Shown: positions 8,662-18,251, counted from the first letter of the stretch. The stretch: 64,000 nt of DNA from Mucilaginibacter paludis DSM 18603 (GCF_000166195.2 NZ_CM001403.1:5102432-5166431); one strand, 5' to 3'. Translations and numbers: made by a program. Notes: generated by a model from the sequence alone, not told the origin.

Positions 8662-10626
8662 ATGTCACAGAATAATTTTAGTAAGCTATCTGCTGCTGGT
8701 GTGCTCATTAGTTTAGGCATTATATACGGTGACATTGGTACCTCGCCTTTATATGTATTTACCGCCATAGTTGGTAAGCAAGCCATTACCGCGGACCTGA
8801 TATTTGGAGGAATTTCCCTCATTTTTTGGACCCTTACACTACAAACAACTTTAAAATACGTAGTGATAACGCTAAGGGCGGATAACAAGGGTGAGGGGGG
8901 CATTTTCTCGTTATTTTCCTTAGTGCGCCGCAGGGCAAAGTGGTTGCTTATCCCGGCAGTTATCGGGGGCTGCGCATTATTGGCCGACGGCATTATTACG
9001 CCACCTATTACGGTATCGTCGGCCATTGAGGGTTTGGATATCCTTTATCCGCATCTCCCTACCATCTATATCGTAGTAGCCATATTAACGGGATTATTTT
9101 TGATCCAAAGGTTTGGTACCTCATTTGTAGGTAAAGGCTTTGGACCCATCATGTTTTTATGGTTCTCTATGATGGGGGTATTAGGCATTAGTCATATTGT
9201 GAATGTGCCGTCTGTTATCATGGCGCTTAATCCTTATTATGCTGTTCATTTACTCATCACTAATCCTAATTCGTTTATCATCCTGGGCGCCGTGTTTTTG
9301 TGTACTACCGGTGCCGAAGCTTTATACTCCGACCTGGGCCATTGCGGCCGTCCTAATATACAGGTCAGCTGGATTTATGTTAAAACCTGTTTGATATTAA
9401 ACTACCTGGGGCAGGGGGCATGGCTGGTGCAACACGAGGGCGAAACGCTCTACCGCATGGATGGCCCGCACACCGTGCATTTGAATCCATTTTACCAGAT
9501 TATGCCCGGATGGTTTTTAATTTATGGTATTGGTATTGCTACCGTGGCCGCGGTAATTGCCAGCCAGGCCCTTATTTCTGGATCATTCACACTTATAGCC
9601 GAAGCGGTGAGGCTAAACCTTTGGCCCAAACTAAAAATAATTTACCCTACTAACGAGCGCGGACAATTGTATGTGCCCAGCGTTAACTGGTTGCTGTGGG
9701 CAGGCTGCCTGGTGGTGGTGGCCTTATTTGAGCACTCCGAGCATATGGAGGCTGCCTATGGTTTGAGCATTACCATTGCCATGTTGATGACCACCATTTT
9801 GGTATCTAAATTTTTGAAAGCTAAAAATGTGCCTTCTTATATGATATGGCTGTTTCTGGCCATCTATATCTCCATCGAAGGTACCTTCCTGATGAGCAAC
9901 ATGGTTAAGTTTGTTCATGGCGGGTGGTTTACCTTAACGGTGGGTGCTATATTATTCTCGGTGATGTGGTCGTGGCATACAGCACGCAAAATCAGGAACC
10001 GGTATGTTAAATTTATTGAGATCAGTGATTATTTCCCGATCATTAAGGAGTTAAGCGACGACGAATCGGTGCCTAAATATGCATCGCAACTGGTTTACTT
10101 AACCAGCGCCAATTTTGATTCGGAGATCGAATCGAAAATTATTTACTCCATTTTACAAAAGCAGCCTAAACGCGCCGATGTGTACTGGCTTGTACACGTT
10201 AATGTAATGGACGAACCCCACGTACGCGAGTATGATGTAAACTTTCTGATACCTAATAAACTGATCAGGGTGGATTTTAAATTAGGTTTTAGAGTTGATC
10301 AGGGGGTAAATTTACTGTTCCGTAAAGTGGTTGAAGACTTGGTGAAGAATGGAGAAGTGGATATTACGAGCCAGTATAAATCGTTAAACAGGCACAAAAT
10401 TGTTGGCGATTTCCGTTTCATCGTGCTGGAGAAAATTCTTTCAAGGTCACATAACCTCTCGTTGTACGAAAAATCTATCATGAACTATTATTTCCTGCTC
10501 AAAAAAGCCAGTCTTTCCGAGGAACGCAGTTTTGGCCTCGACCTTAGCTTTGTTACCGTTGAAAAGGTGCCCTTGTTGTTGGCTGATCCGGATAGTGTTG
10601 AACTGAAAAGAAGGATACGAAGTTAG
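8662..10626 (+). CDS. kup: Kup-family potassium uptake permease
   Basis: A 654-residue inner-membrane K+/H+ symporter. The signature GIIYGDIGTSPLYVF near residue 19-33 and GGIFSLFSLVRRRAKW are highly characteristic. About twelve hydrophobic helices extend to roughly residue 450, followed by a soluble C-terminal domain. Length matches the family (620-670). It is monocistronic, starts with MSQNNFSKLSAAGVL, and is followed by a strong hairpin terminator. Intracellular potassium uptake is established for the family; specificity among K+, Rb+ and Cs+ cannot be judged from sequence. Confidence 0.95.
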   Translation: MSQNNFSKLSAAGVLISLGIIYGDIGTSPLYVFTAIVGKQAITADLIFGGISLIFWTLTLQTTLKYVVITLRADNKGEGGIFSLFSLVRRRAKWLLIPAVIGGCALLADGIITPPITVSSAIEGLDILYPHLPTIYIVVAILTGLFLIQRFGTSFVGKGFGPIMFLWFSMMGVLGISHIVNVPSVIMALNPYYAVHLLITNPNSFIILGAVFLCTTGAEALYSDLGHCGRPNIQVSWIYVKTCLILNYLGQGAWLVQHEGETLYRMDGPHTVHLNPFYQIMPGWFLIYGIGIATVAAVIASQALISGSFTLIAEAVRLNLWPKLKIIYPTNERGQLYVPSVNWLLWAGCLVVVALFEHSEHMEAAYGLSITIAMLMTTILVSKFLKAKNVPSYMIWLFLAIYISIEGTFLMSNMVKFVHGGWFTLTVGAILFSVMWSWHTARKIRNRYVKFIEISDYFPIIKELSDDESVPKYASQLVYLTSANFDSEIESKIIYSILQKQPKRADVYWLVHVNVMDEPHVREYDVNFLIPNKLIRVDFKLGFRVDQGVNLLFRKVVEDLVKNGEVDITSQYKSLNRHKIVGDFRFIVLEKILSRSHNLSLYEKSIMNYYFLLKKASLSEERSFGLDLSFVTVEKVPLLLADPDSVELKRRIRS

Positions 10627-10647
10627 GAGGAGAATAAGATACCAAAA

Positions 10648-10684
10648 TAAAGAGCCGGGAGTTTAAACTTTCGGCTCTTTTGTT
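10648..10684 (+). terminator. Terminator after kup
   Basis: Arms AAAGAGCCG and CGGCTCTTT form a nine-base-pair stem with a partly palindromic interior (AGTTTAAACT), then a TTTTGTTTT run. It lies 22 bases after the kup stop. Confidence 0.8.
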
Positions 10685-11014
10685 TTAGTGGCCCATATTA
10701 ATTATGGCTTTTGATTTTAAACCCTGCCAATTCCAGGTGATAGTATTTGAGCCTTGCCCGCGTAGAGTACGTCGGATATCACGCCTCACTACAGGTGATG
10801 AGATTATTCGCTTTGGCAACGCTAATCAGTGGTAGAAGCCTGGGTATCGAAAAGAAGACCAGTTATGATCACTGTTATGTGATGTCAATAAAAAAGCACC
10901 CGGTTATGAGCCGGATGCCTGTATTAATGAGTTTTTGCTATCTTTTGAAATACGTTTTTAACAAAGCACTCCCATTCAAAATAGGGGCATTTAAGCGCAC
11001 TTTATTAAGGCAAA
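10685..11014. other. Intergenic stretch between kup and the NTF2-like gene
   Basis: About 330 bases between convergent genes. Apart from a minus-strand terminator near 10900 I see no gene or repeat. A plus-strand frame here runs into the antisense of the next gene and is not credible. Confidence 0.4.
10889..10918 (-). terminator. Terminator of the NTF2-like gene
   Basis: On the minus strand the arms GCATCCGG and CCGGGTGC pair (one G-T wobble) around a seven-base loop and are followed by a T run. It lies about 100 bases after the stop of the gene at 11015. Confidence 0.65.
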
Positions 11015-11872
11015 CTACTTTTCTACCGCCGAGAATATCTCCAGCAAAATATTCCACCTGTGGTTCTGATCTATATCCCAGATGCGCACATAGTTATAAT
11101 CGTTTACGATATTGCCTTTTTTAATTTGTGCTACCCCGTAAGTATAGGCCAGGTCGTTACTTACGGCGCGGCCTGCGCTTGTGGTTTTAGCAACGATGGA
11201 TATCCCCTCGTTGTTAATGAATTTCATGATTTTATCTTTGCCTGTAGCGGGTTCAAAACCAGGAAAATAATAATGAGCTTCAGGATCCAGAAACTCCTTG
11301 TAAGCTGCTAAGGCCGATAGCGACAGCGAATGGTTAAACTGCTCGTCGGTAGCTAAGATAACTCTTTTAGGCTTAAAAGGATCTTTACTTGGTGGGGTAA
11401 CACTCGCTTCAGGATCTTTAAAATCGGTTACCTCTTCTTGTTCCGGTTCAGGATGCTGTACGCCAAGGTCAATCAATAATTTTAGTTTGTTTTCGCTGTT
11501 AACCCTCCATATAGAAACATAGTGGCCGTATACTTTATCCGTATCGCTTTTATTGTTCTGATAAATGTAAGGGCCCGCGGTAAACGCCAGGTCGCCATTG
11601 GCCGAAATACGCGCAAGTTTGGGCTGCCAGCTTAAAATGCCCGGCTGTTTATCAATATTGCCATAAAAATCCTTAGCGTTAACGGCATTGGGTTTGAAAA
11701 CAATAGCTTCATCATCAACTACCGATAAAAATCCGTCTTTAATACCTTTTTTGGCTACTGTTTTATCGAACGATTGTTCCGCTTCAACAACTGTTTTAAC
11801 TTCGGCTTTTTGAGCTAAAGCTAAGCCTGAAAGGCATGTAAATAGGATAGATGTTGCAAATATTTTCTTCAT
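11015..11872 (-). CDS. Secreted protein with two NTF2-like (DUF4440/SnoaL-type) domains
   Basis: A 285-residue protein with a signal peptide (MKKIFATSILFTCLSGLALA) and two similar alpha/beta domains, about 25-130 and 165-283. Both begin with a helix containing (A)xExxFxxS/T. Both carry a KD(F/K)(Y/I) stretch near the pocket and end in a strand containing a YxxIW-type motif (GHYVSIWRVN; NYVRIWDID) before a final strand (LKLLIDLGV; WNILLEIFS). This arrangement matches SnoaL/DUF4440 NTF2-like folds, which bind small molecules or are catalytic in different families. No ligand or reaction can be inferred. It stands alone, convergent with kup. Confidence 0.68.
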   Translation of the reverse strand: MKKIFATSILFTCLSGLALAQKAEVKTVVEAEQSFDKTVAKKGIKDGFLSVVDDEAIVFKPNAVNAKDFYGNIDKQPGILSWQPKLARISANGDLAFTAGPYIYQNNKSDTDKVYGHYVSIWRVNSENKLKLLIDLGVQHPEPEQEEVTDFKDPEASVTPPSKDPFKPKRVILATDEQFNHSLSLSALAAYKEFLDPEAHYYFPGFEPATGKDKIMKFINNEGISIVAKTTSAGRAVSNDLAYTYGVAQIKKGNIVNDYNYVRIWDIDQNHRWNILLEIFSAVEK

Positions 11873-11990
11873 AGAGATAAGATTGTGGTATCAAATTACT
11901 GTTGCTGCATAAAGTAAGTTATGCAGTTGATATGTTAACGTAATTGGTTGATATTTGTGATATAATAATTAAAATAGCTTTTTATCCAGA

Positions 11991-13451
11991 TTATATTTTA
12001 CTCCAGGTGGTGCCCTCTTTGCTGTCTTTGAGTTGGAAGCCAATCTGTTGAAGGCCTATTCGTATTTTATCAGAGGTAGCGTAATCCATGTTCTTTTTGG
12101 CTTCGCTGCGTAAATTAATAATAAAGTCGATCACTTTAGGCAATTCTTCGTTGGCGGCCTGTTCGTCTTTTAAACCAAGTATGTCAACCACAAAGTGCTG
12201 CATTATGTTTTGCAGCAATTGTAAATTATTTTGATCTATTTTCAATTTTCCATCGTGTACCGAGTTAACTATCTTCGAAATTTCAAACAATTCGGCAATT
12301 AATACCGGGCTGTTAAAATCATCGTTGATAGCGGCGTAGCACTTGCTTTGCAATTCTGCTACGTTAACGTCGCTTTCTGCCGAAGCCTTTAATCCGTTTA
12401 CCAAAGCAAAGGCATTCATGAGCCTTTTAAAACCTTTTTCCGACGCTTCCATGGCCTCATTCGAAAAATCGAGTGTGCTGCGGTAATGTGCCTGCATCAT
12501 AAAAAAGCGCACCGTCATGGGGCTGTAGCCTTTGGTGAGCAAGCTGTGTGTACCGGCAAATAATTCATGAGGCAAAAAGCTATTACCCAATGATTTTGAC
12601 ATTTTTTGCCCGTTAACGGTCAGCATATTTGTATGGATCCAGTATAAAGCCGGATTTTTGCCGCAGCTTGCCACATTTTGAGCTATTTCGTTAGTATGGT
12701 GCGTGGGCATCAGGTCGATGCCGCCGCCGTGAATATCAAATTGTTCACCGAGGTATTTATGGCTCATGGCCGAGCACTCCAAATGCCAGCCCGGAAAGCC
12801 AAGGCCCCAGGGTGAAGGCCATTTCATTAAATGTTCAGGCTTGGCTTTTATCCAGAGGGCAAAGTCAAGTTTGCCATGTTTGTCGTCTTGCCCACCAAGG
12901 GTGCGGGTATTATTAAGCAGGTCGTCCAGGTTACGGCCGTTAAGTATGCCATAATCCTGGGTGGCATTATATTTCTCCACATCAAAATATACACTCCCGT
13001 CAACCTCGTACGCAAACCCTTTTTCCAGTATTAGCTTAACCAGCTCAATCTGTTCAATAATATGGCCGGTAGCTGTAGGCTCTATGCTGGGTGGTAAAGC
13101 ATTAAAAACCTGCATAATCTCATGGAAACCTACGGTGTACCTTTGTACAATTTCCATCGGCTCCAGCTTGGCTATTTTGGCTTTTTTTGAAATTTTGTCT
13201 TCACCCTCGTCGGCATCGCCTTCCAGGTGACCGGCGTCGGTAATGTTACGCACATAACGTACCTGGTAACCCAAATGGGTAAGGTATCTGAATATCAGGT
13301 CAAACGAGATAAAAGTACGGCAATTGCCCAGGTGAACATCACTATAAACGGTTGGCCCGCAAACGTACATACCCACATGCGGGGCATTTAACGGTTTAAA
13401 TTCTTCTTTTTTTCGTGTTAATGTATTGTAAACAAATAATTTTTGTTCCAT
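11991..13451 (-). CDS. cysS: Cysteinyl-tRNA synthetase
   Basis: A 486-residue class I aminoacyl-tRNA synthetase charging tRNA-Cys. The ATP-binding HIGH-type motif is DVHLGNCRTFISFD, and KMSKS is intact in NGQKMSKSLGNSF. The zinc-site residues are spread over CGPTVYSDVH, GWHLECSAMS and the THHTNEIAQ helix. Length is typical. The ATG at 13451 is chosen rather than TTG at 13457, because the TTG sits inside a TAnnTTTG promoter box (13455-13462). It is followed on the same strand by no operon partner; the nuclease and rhomboid genes lie upstream on the same strand, 48 bases away. Confidence 0.97.
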   Translation of the reverse strand: MEQKLFVYNTLTRKKEEFKPLNAPHVGMYVCGPTVYSDVHLGNCRTFISFDLIFRYLTHLGYQVRYVRNITDAGHLEGDADEGEDKISKKAKIAKLEPMEIVQRYTVGFHEIMQVFNALPPSIEPTATGHIIEQIELVKLILEKGFAYEVDGSVYFDVEKYNATQDYGILNGRNLDDLLNNTRTLGGQDDKHGKLDFALWIKAKPEHLMKWPSPWGLGFPGWHLECSAMSHKYLGEQFDIHGGGIDLMPTHHTNEIAQNVASCGKNPALYWIHTNMLTVNGQKMSKSLGNSFLPHELFAGTHSLLTKGYSPMTVRFFMMQAHYRSTLDFSNEAMEASEKGFKRLMNAFALVNGLKASAESDVNVAELQSKCYAAINDDFNSPVLIAELFEISKIVNSVHDGKLKIDQNNLQLLQNIMQHFVVDILGLKDEQAANEELPKVIDFIINLRSEAKKNMDYATSDKIRIGLQQIGFQLKDSKEGTTWSKI

Positions 13452-13454
13452 GCG

Positions 13455-13462
13455 CAAACTTA
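13455..13462 (-). promoter_or_regulatory. -7 promoter box of cysS, touching the start codon
   Basis: Minus-strand TAAGTTTG matches TAnnTTTG and ends three bases before the cysS ATG, implying a leaderless or nearly leaderless transcript if it is used. Confidence 0.45.
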
Positions 13463-13498
13463 CATATTTTCGGTAAACAGTGAATTATCGGCTCTATT

Positions 13499-14608
13499 TT
13501 ACTTGAGCAATAAATCACTGCGGATAGGGTAATGATCGGATAGCTTTTTTTCGATCACTGTATAATTGAGTACATCAAATTGAGGGCTTACTAAAATATA
13601 GTCAATTTGATAGTTGGGGATATCGCCATTATAGGTTCTGCCCAGTCCGCGGCCTTTTTCCCTGAAAGCATTTTTAATACCCTTCGACATTTGGTTAACA
13701 GCGTATGACGAGGGCGTATCATTAAAATCACCGGCAACGATATAAGGGTAAGGGCACTGAGCCATATGGTCCTTCATCATAGTAACCTGGGCGCTGCGGT
13801 GTATAAAAGCAGCCTTTAATTTGCTAACGATGCGTTTAGATGAGCGGATATTCGTTTTTCCTTTTTGCGATACGCTGTCCATATAAACGTGGTCTTCCGC
13901 TGTTAGCAAAAAGGATTGTAAATGCACGCAGTATACCCTGAATATCTTGTCGTCTTTTTTTACGTCGATAAAAATAGCTTTCGTGTCGCTGTAATCTTGC
14001 GTTAGCCTGATCACCCCCTGGTGAATGATGGGGAATTTTGAAAAGATAGCCAATCCGCCGCCAGCTGCAAGGGTTCCGCTAAAGGGTTGGTAGAAATAGT
14101 ATGGGGTTTGGAGTGCCGCTTTAATAGAATCGCACATGGCAAACTTACCTTTGGCGAACGAGTAAAACTCCTCCATATTAATAAAATCAGGCTGTTGCTC
14201 TCTAACCAAACTCACTATCTGCTGGGCGCTTGAGGCATTGGTTTGCGCGTTTGAAAAGCTATGTACATTGTAGGCCATCATCCTGATTTGCTCTGGCCTG
14301 GCTTTCGGGGTATCCTGTGTTGTGCTATGGAAACCGATATTTTTTTGAAGTATGCTGTAGCCTAACAGGATGCTACATAAGGATATCAGAATGTACTTTT
14401 TAAACCGTAATAACCAATAAAGTACAAATAGGGCGTTAAGTAACAACAGGGGTGGATAAGCCAGGCCAAAAAGAGCCACTGGCCAAAAAAAAGCAGGATC
14501 AGTAAAAGGAGCAAGGTAGCTTATTAAAATACAAGCCGCCACGCCATAATTACAAAACAGAAAAATTTTGTCGAAAAAAACAATTCTGCTTTTAGTTTTT
14601 GTCACCAT
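13499..14608 (-). CDS. Endonuclease/exonuclease/phosphatase family membrane protein
   Basis: A 369-residue protein with about three N-terminal membrane helices in the first 95 residues, then an EEP catalytic domain. Recognisable EEP elements are IRMMAYNVHSF (first strand with Asn), NMEEF (metal-binding Glu), VAGDFNDTPSS (Asp/Asn pair) and SDHYPIRSDLLL (catalytic Asp-His). The family cleaves phosphodiesters in nucleic acids, lipids or sugars; membrane-anchored versions are common in Bacteroidota and usually uncharacterised. The start overlaps the end of the upstream rhomboid gene by 17 bases, so translation is probably coupled. Confidence 0.85.
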   Translation of the reverse strand: MVTKTKSRIVFFDKIFLFCNYGVAACILISYLAPFTDPAFFWPVALFGLAYPPLLLLNALFVLYWLLRFKKYILISLCSILLGYSILQKNIGFHSTTQDTPKARPEQIRMMAYNVHSFSNAQTNASSAQQIVSLVREQQPDFINMEEFYSFAKGKFAMCDSIKAALQTPYYFYQPFSGTLAAGGGLAIFSKFPIIHQGVIRLTQDYSDTKAIFIDVKKDDKIFRVYCVHLQSFLLTAEDHVYMDSVSQKGKTNIRSSKRIVSKLKAAFIHRSAQVTMMKDHMAQCPYPYIVAGDFNDTPSSYAVNQMSKGIKNAFREKGRGLGRTYNGDIPNYQIDYILVSPQFDVLNYTVIEKKLSDHYPIRSDLLLK

Positions 14609-15458
14609 CGCTTGCTCTGAATAATATTTCCTTTTCCTGCCTGCTCAGGCTGTCGTACCCGGATTTGGATATCTTATCTAAGATCAGGTCAACCTCTTCT
14701 TCGCGTGGTTTAGTGTTGGTGTTTTTAGAAAGGTTTTTAACCGCTATCTTCAATTTTGATTTGGGCTGAAGCACCTTTTCGATACTGCCTCCCCAATCGT
14801 GGCCGTTGCGCAGCTGTTTAATATAAATAAAACCGAGCAAGGCTCCACCCAGATGGGCAAATTCGCCACCGGCGTTGGGGCCAACAATGCTGAGCAGATC
14901 AAATAAAATATAAACTATAGCGAGCCACTTTAATTTAACCGCCCCAAAAAACATCATGGATATGGTATAGTCTGGCAGTAAGGTGGCTGTACCCACTATA
15001 ACGGCCATAACAGACGCAGTAGCGCCCACTGTGTTTGCTGTTTCTTTCACTTCGGTAAAAAGCGGGAAAACATTATAGGCTACCACGTAAACTAAAGCTC
15101 CTGCCAAGCCACCTAAAATATAAAGGGTGATCAGTTTTTTCCCGCCGAGGTATTCTTCAAAAATCTGTCCTATCCAAAAAAACCAGAGCATATTAAACAG
15201 CAGATGTAGAATACCGCCGTGCATAAACATGTAGGTAAAGGGTGTCCAGAATCTGGTTGCCAGTTTAGGCAGATAGGAAGGCAACAACAAGTAGCGTGAC
15301 AAAAAATCGTAAAGAAAAGCCTGCTTAGTAGTTAATAACTCAAAAACGTATATCAGGCCCAATATCAAAAAAACGGCTACGTTAATACCAATCAGCAGGT
15401 TCAACCTGCTTCCGGAGTGGATTACTTTAAATTTTATTTCTTCCCAAAGAGTGCTCAT
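14592..15458 (-). CDS. Rhomboid family protein with Thr at the nucleophile position
   Basis: A 288-residue membrane protein with six or so transmembrane helices and a cytoplasmic tail of about 70 residues. The rhomboid fold is clear: TPFTYMFMHGGILHLLFNMLW is the conserved L1/TM2 region, and the TM6 histidine is in EFAHLGGALLGF (H202). The GxSx nucleophile motif instead reads G145-A-T-A, so Thr147 (codon ACT at 15018-15020) replaces serine; the next Ser is at 149. This may be an inactive pseudoprotease or use a nearby residue. It follows a second, apparently active rhomboid by 28 bases and overlaps the EEP gene. Confidence 0.87.
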   Translation of the reverse strand: MSTLWEEIKFKVIHSGSRLNLLIGINVAVFLILGLIYVFELLTTKQAFLYDFLSRYLLLPSYLPKLATRFWTPFTYMFMHGGILHLLFNMLWFFWIGQIFEEYLGGKKLITLYILGGLAGALVYVVAYNVFPLFTEVKETANTVGATASVMAVIVGTATLLPDYTISMMFFGAVKLKWLAIVYILFDLLSIVGPNAGGEFAHLGGALLGFIYIKQLRNGHDWGGSIEKVLQPKSKLKIAVKNLSKNTNTKPREEEVDLILDKISKSGYDSLSRQEKEILFRASDGDKN

Positions 15459-15486
15459 AAATTAATGATAGGTAATATAACAAAAA

Positions 15487-16206
15487 TTAATTGTAATAAT
15501 TGTCACGATTGTTTAAGCCCCATATTTTGATCATGATGAAGCCAAACAACGCGCCGCCCAGATGTGCAAAATGGGCTACGGAGTCGCCAGTAAACTGCCC
15601 AAATCCTGAGAATAATTCTACCAAAACATAGCCAATTACAACATACTTGGCCTTAACCGGGATAGGGATAAACATAATTAAAAGTTCCACATTTGGAAAC
15701 AACATCCCAAAAGCAACCAGCAAACCAAATATGGCGCCAGAAGCCCCTAAAATTGGTGTGCCGTATATTTCTCTTAATTTTTCATACACCGGCGATCCCA
15801 TAATACTATTCCAGTCTGTCACCGTGAAAGCGCCTGTCATGCTGTGAATTTGTATGGCCTGAACAAGCATATTAGTGAGGAGTGCGCCAATACCTGTAAT
15901 AAAATAGAAATTAAAAAAGCGTTTCGACCCCATCGTATGTTCTAACGTGGGCCCGAAAACGTAAAGCGCAAACATGTTAAACAGAATGTGCCACAAACTG
16001 GTAGGGTCGTGCATAAACATATAAGTGATTACCTGCCATGGTTTAAACAAGGATGAATCAAAATAGAATGCTGATAGTGGAACAACCAGGTCGATATTAA
16101 CGCGATGCAACACCCAAGTTGCCAGGTAAAAAATAACATTGATGATCAGTAAATTTTTCACCACCGGTGTTAAATTGGCGAATGGCGACTGCCTGTAGTA
16201 ACTCAT
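15487..16206 (-). CDS. Rhomboid family intramembrane serine protease
   Basis: A 239-residue six-helix rhomboid that would cut substrate membrane helices near the bilayer surface. The catalytic dyad is visible: Ser156 in ILGASGAIFG and His215 in AHFAHLGGALFG. The HxxxN element is in LWHILFNMFALYVFGP. It lies between mutL (23 bases upstream) and the second rhomboid, all on the minus strand, so mutL - rhomboid - rhomboid - EEP is a probable operon. The substrate is unknown. Confidence 0.92.
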   Translation of the reverse strand: MSYYRQSPFANLTPVVKNLLIINVIFYLATWVLHRVNIDLVVPLSAFYFDSSLFKPWQVITYMFMHDPTSLWHILFNMFALYVFGPTLEHTMGSKRFFNFYFITGIGALLTNMLVQAIQIHSMTGAFTVTDWNSIMGSPVYEKLREIYGTPILGASGAIFGLLVAFGMLFPNVELLIMFIPIPVKAKYVVIGYVLVELFSGFGQFTGDSVAHFAHLGGALFGFIMIKIWGLNNRDNYYN

Positions 16207-16228
16207 ATATTTTTATATATAACCGTTC

Positions 16229-18085
16229 TTATTTTTCAAACTTCTCTAAAAGCTCTGTTAGCGTAAAAGTAATAATTATTGGTTTGCCGCTTAACGATAT
16301 ATTAGGCATCTGGCAGGCAAACAACTGATCTATCAGGATGTTCATTTCTTCGAGCGATAGTCTCGTTCCAGCCTTAAGAGCCGCATTTCGCGCTAACGAT
16401 CGTGCCAAATTATCACGCTTATCTAACTTTAAAACAGCTTGGTTGTTTTTAAAACCTTCTAACAAATGTTCAAGCAGGGCATGCTCGTTGGCATTGTGCA
16501 ACTCGGCGGGTATCCCTTCCACAACAACGGTATTTTTGCCGAATTCGCGTACATCAAAACCCAAAGCCCTTACATCAGGCAACAGTTCTCTTAAAAGTTC
16601 AAAATCGGCGGCATTAAAGGTAATACTCTGGGGGAAAAGGGTTTGCTGGCTAACGCCAGAGTGATTTTCCAACTGCTGTAAAAAACGTTCGTACAGTACC
16701 CTTTCGTGCGCGGCCTGCTGATTAACCAACATAAAGCCCGATTTAATTTGCGACAGGATGAACCGGTTATGAATTTGAAACAACTGCCGCTCGCTCGATT
16801 TGCTGATCTGCTCCTCGTTAATTTCAACTTTTTGCCGGTCGATATCCATTTGCTGCTGTTGCGCAGTATCTCTTTGGCTGATCTGGTAAAGTGTATCCCA
16901 GTTCTGAGGGATGGCCGATTTTTGATAATCGCCATAATTTCTGAAAGCAGGATCGGGCCGTGCGGTTTTTTCCGGAGCAAAGGGATTGAAATCCGGATTA
17001 AAAGTAATGCTGGGTGCTACAATCTCTTCAAAAGGCTTAGCAGTGATCAGGTGTTCGATGCTGTTCTCCTGGTCAAAGTCGATAGTAGGCGTGATGTTAT
17101 AGCGCCCTAACGATCTTTTTACCGCCGAGCGGATGATGGCATAAATGGATTTTTCATCCTGATATTTGATCTCCGTTTTAGTAGGATGAACGTTGATGTC
17201 AATTTTAGATGGATCGATATCGATAAAAAGCACATACAAAGGATAGCTCTCTTCCGGCAGCAGCTCTTCAAAAGCCGTCATTACGGCGTGGTTAAGGTAG
17301 GCATCCTTGATAAAGCGGTTGTTCACAAAAAAGAACTGCTCGCCACGCGTTTTCCGTGCAAACTCAGGTTTACCTACATAACCGCGCAGGTTGATGATGG
17401 AGGTATCCTCTTCAACCGGAACCAGCCGCTGGTTATATTGATTGCCCAGCAGGTGAATGATGCGTTGCTTTAAACTGGCGGCAGGTAAATGATAAACCTC
17501 CTGCCCGTCGTGGTGCATGGTGAAAAATATCTGCGGATTAGCCAATGCCACCCGCTGAAACTCGTCAATAATATGCCGCATCTCTACCGGGTTGCCTTTT
17601 AAAAAGTTTCGGCGTGCCGGTATATTATAAAACAGGTTTTTAATACAAATAGAAGTGCCCGCATTACATGAGCAGGCTTCTTGTTTAATCACTTGCGAGC
17701 CTTCAATTTCTATCAGCGTACCCAGTTCATCCTCAAAGCGGCGGGTTTTGAGTTCAACCTGGGCAATAGCCGCTATGGATGCCATGGCCTCGCCGCGGAA
17801 ACCCATAGTGCGGATGGCAAACAAATCTTCGGCCTTCCGTATTTTGGATGTTGCGTGGCGCTCAAAACACATACGGGCATCGGTAAGGCTCATGCCGCAA
17901 CCATTATCAATAACCTGTATCAATGATTTTCCGGCGTCCTTGAGTATCAATTGTATTTTATCGGCCCCGGCATCTATGGCGTTTTCAACAAGTTCTTTTA
18001 CCGCTGATGCAGGTCGCTGCACCACCTCGCCCGCCGCAATTTGGTTGGCAACCGAGTCGGGTAAAAGTTGGATTATATCAGACAT
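16229..18085 (-). CDS. mutL: DNA mismatch repair protein MutL
   Basis: A 618-residue GHKL-ATPase mismatch repair protein. The N-terminal ATPase is intact: GEVVQRPASAVKELVENAID (motif I), DNGCGM (II), RHATSKI and GFRGEAMASIAAI (III). The C-terminal dimerisation domain starts near residue 430. The metal-binding motif of endonuclease-type MutL, DQHA(X)2E(X)4E, appears here as N455-Q-Q-A-x-x-E-x4-E: the Asp and His are replaced. The CPHGRP-type motif near the C-terminus is also replaced by a SLSGKP stretch. The protein may therefore lack nicking activity, although close relatives must be compared. First gene of a probable operon with the rhomboids. Confidence 0.96.
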   Translation of the reverse strand: MSDIIQLLPDSVANQIAAGEVVQRPASAVKELVENAIDAGADKIQLILKDAGKSLIQVIDNGCGMSLTDARMCFERHATSKIRKAEDLFAIRTMGFRGEAMASIAAIAQVELKTRRFEDELGTLIEIEGSQVIKQEACSCNAGTSICIKNLFYNIPARRNFLKGNPVEMRHIIDEFQRVALANPQIFFTMHHDGQEVYHLPAASLKQRIIHLLGNQYNQRLVPVEEDTSIINLRGYVGKPEFARKTRGEQFFFVNNRFIKDAYLNHAVMTAFEELLPEESYPLYVLFIDIDPSKIDINVHPTKTEIKYQDEKSIYAIIRSAVKRSLGRYNITPTIDFDQENSIEHLITAKPFEEIVAPSITFNPDFNPFAPEKTARPDPAFRNYGDYQKSAIPQNWDTLYQISQRDTAQQQQMDIDRQKVEINEEQISKSSERQLFQIHNRFILSQIKSGFMLVNQQAAHERVLYERFLQQLENHSGVSQQTLFPQSITFNAADFELLRELLPDVRALGFDVREFGKNTVVVEGIPAELHNANEHALLEHLLEGFKNNQAVLKLDKRDNLARSLARNAALKAGTRLSLEEMNILIDQLFACQMPNISLSGKPIIITFTLTELLEKFEK

Positions 18086-18251
18086 TTAAAAAAATTCCCT
18101 TCAATTTCAATTTCGTTGCTAATTTAGAAAAATGATGTCACAACTTTACCGGTTGATGTGTGTTATACCCTGAAATGACATCATGGTTAATAAATAATCG
18201 ATTCTATCACTAATAATACCAAATACTCCAATGGCTTACCGATAGCTTCGA

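Noticed and set aside
10747..11124. A 125-codon plus-strand frame downstream of kup
   Set aside because: It runs through a minus-strand terminator and into the NTF2-like gene in antisense; no motif.
13452..13457. TTG start for cysS giving two extra residues
   Set aside because: The TTG overlaps a TAnnTTTG promoter box; the ATG at 13451 fits better.
16706..17110. A 134-codon plus-strand frame inside mutL
   Set aside because: Antisense shadow of a real gene; no recognisable domain.
17655..18089. A 144-codon plus-strand frame inside mutL
   Set aside because: Antisense shadow of the conserved MutL ATPase domain, with no protein features.
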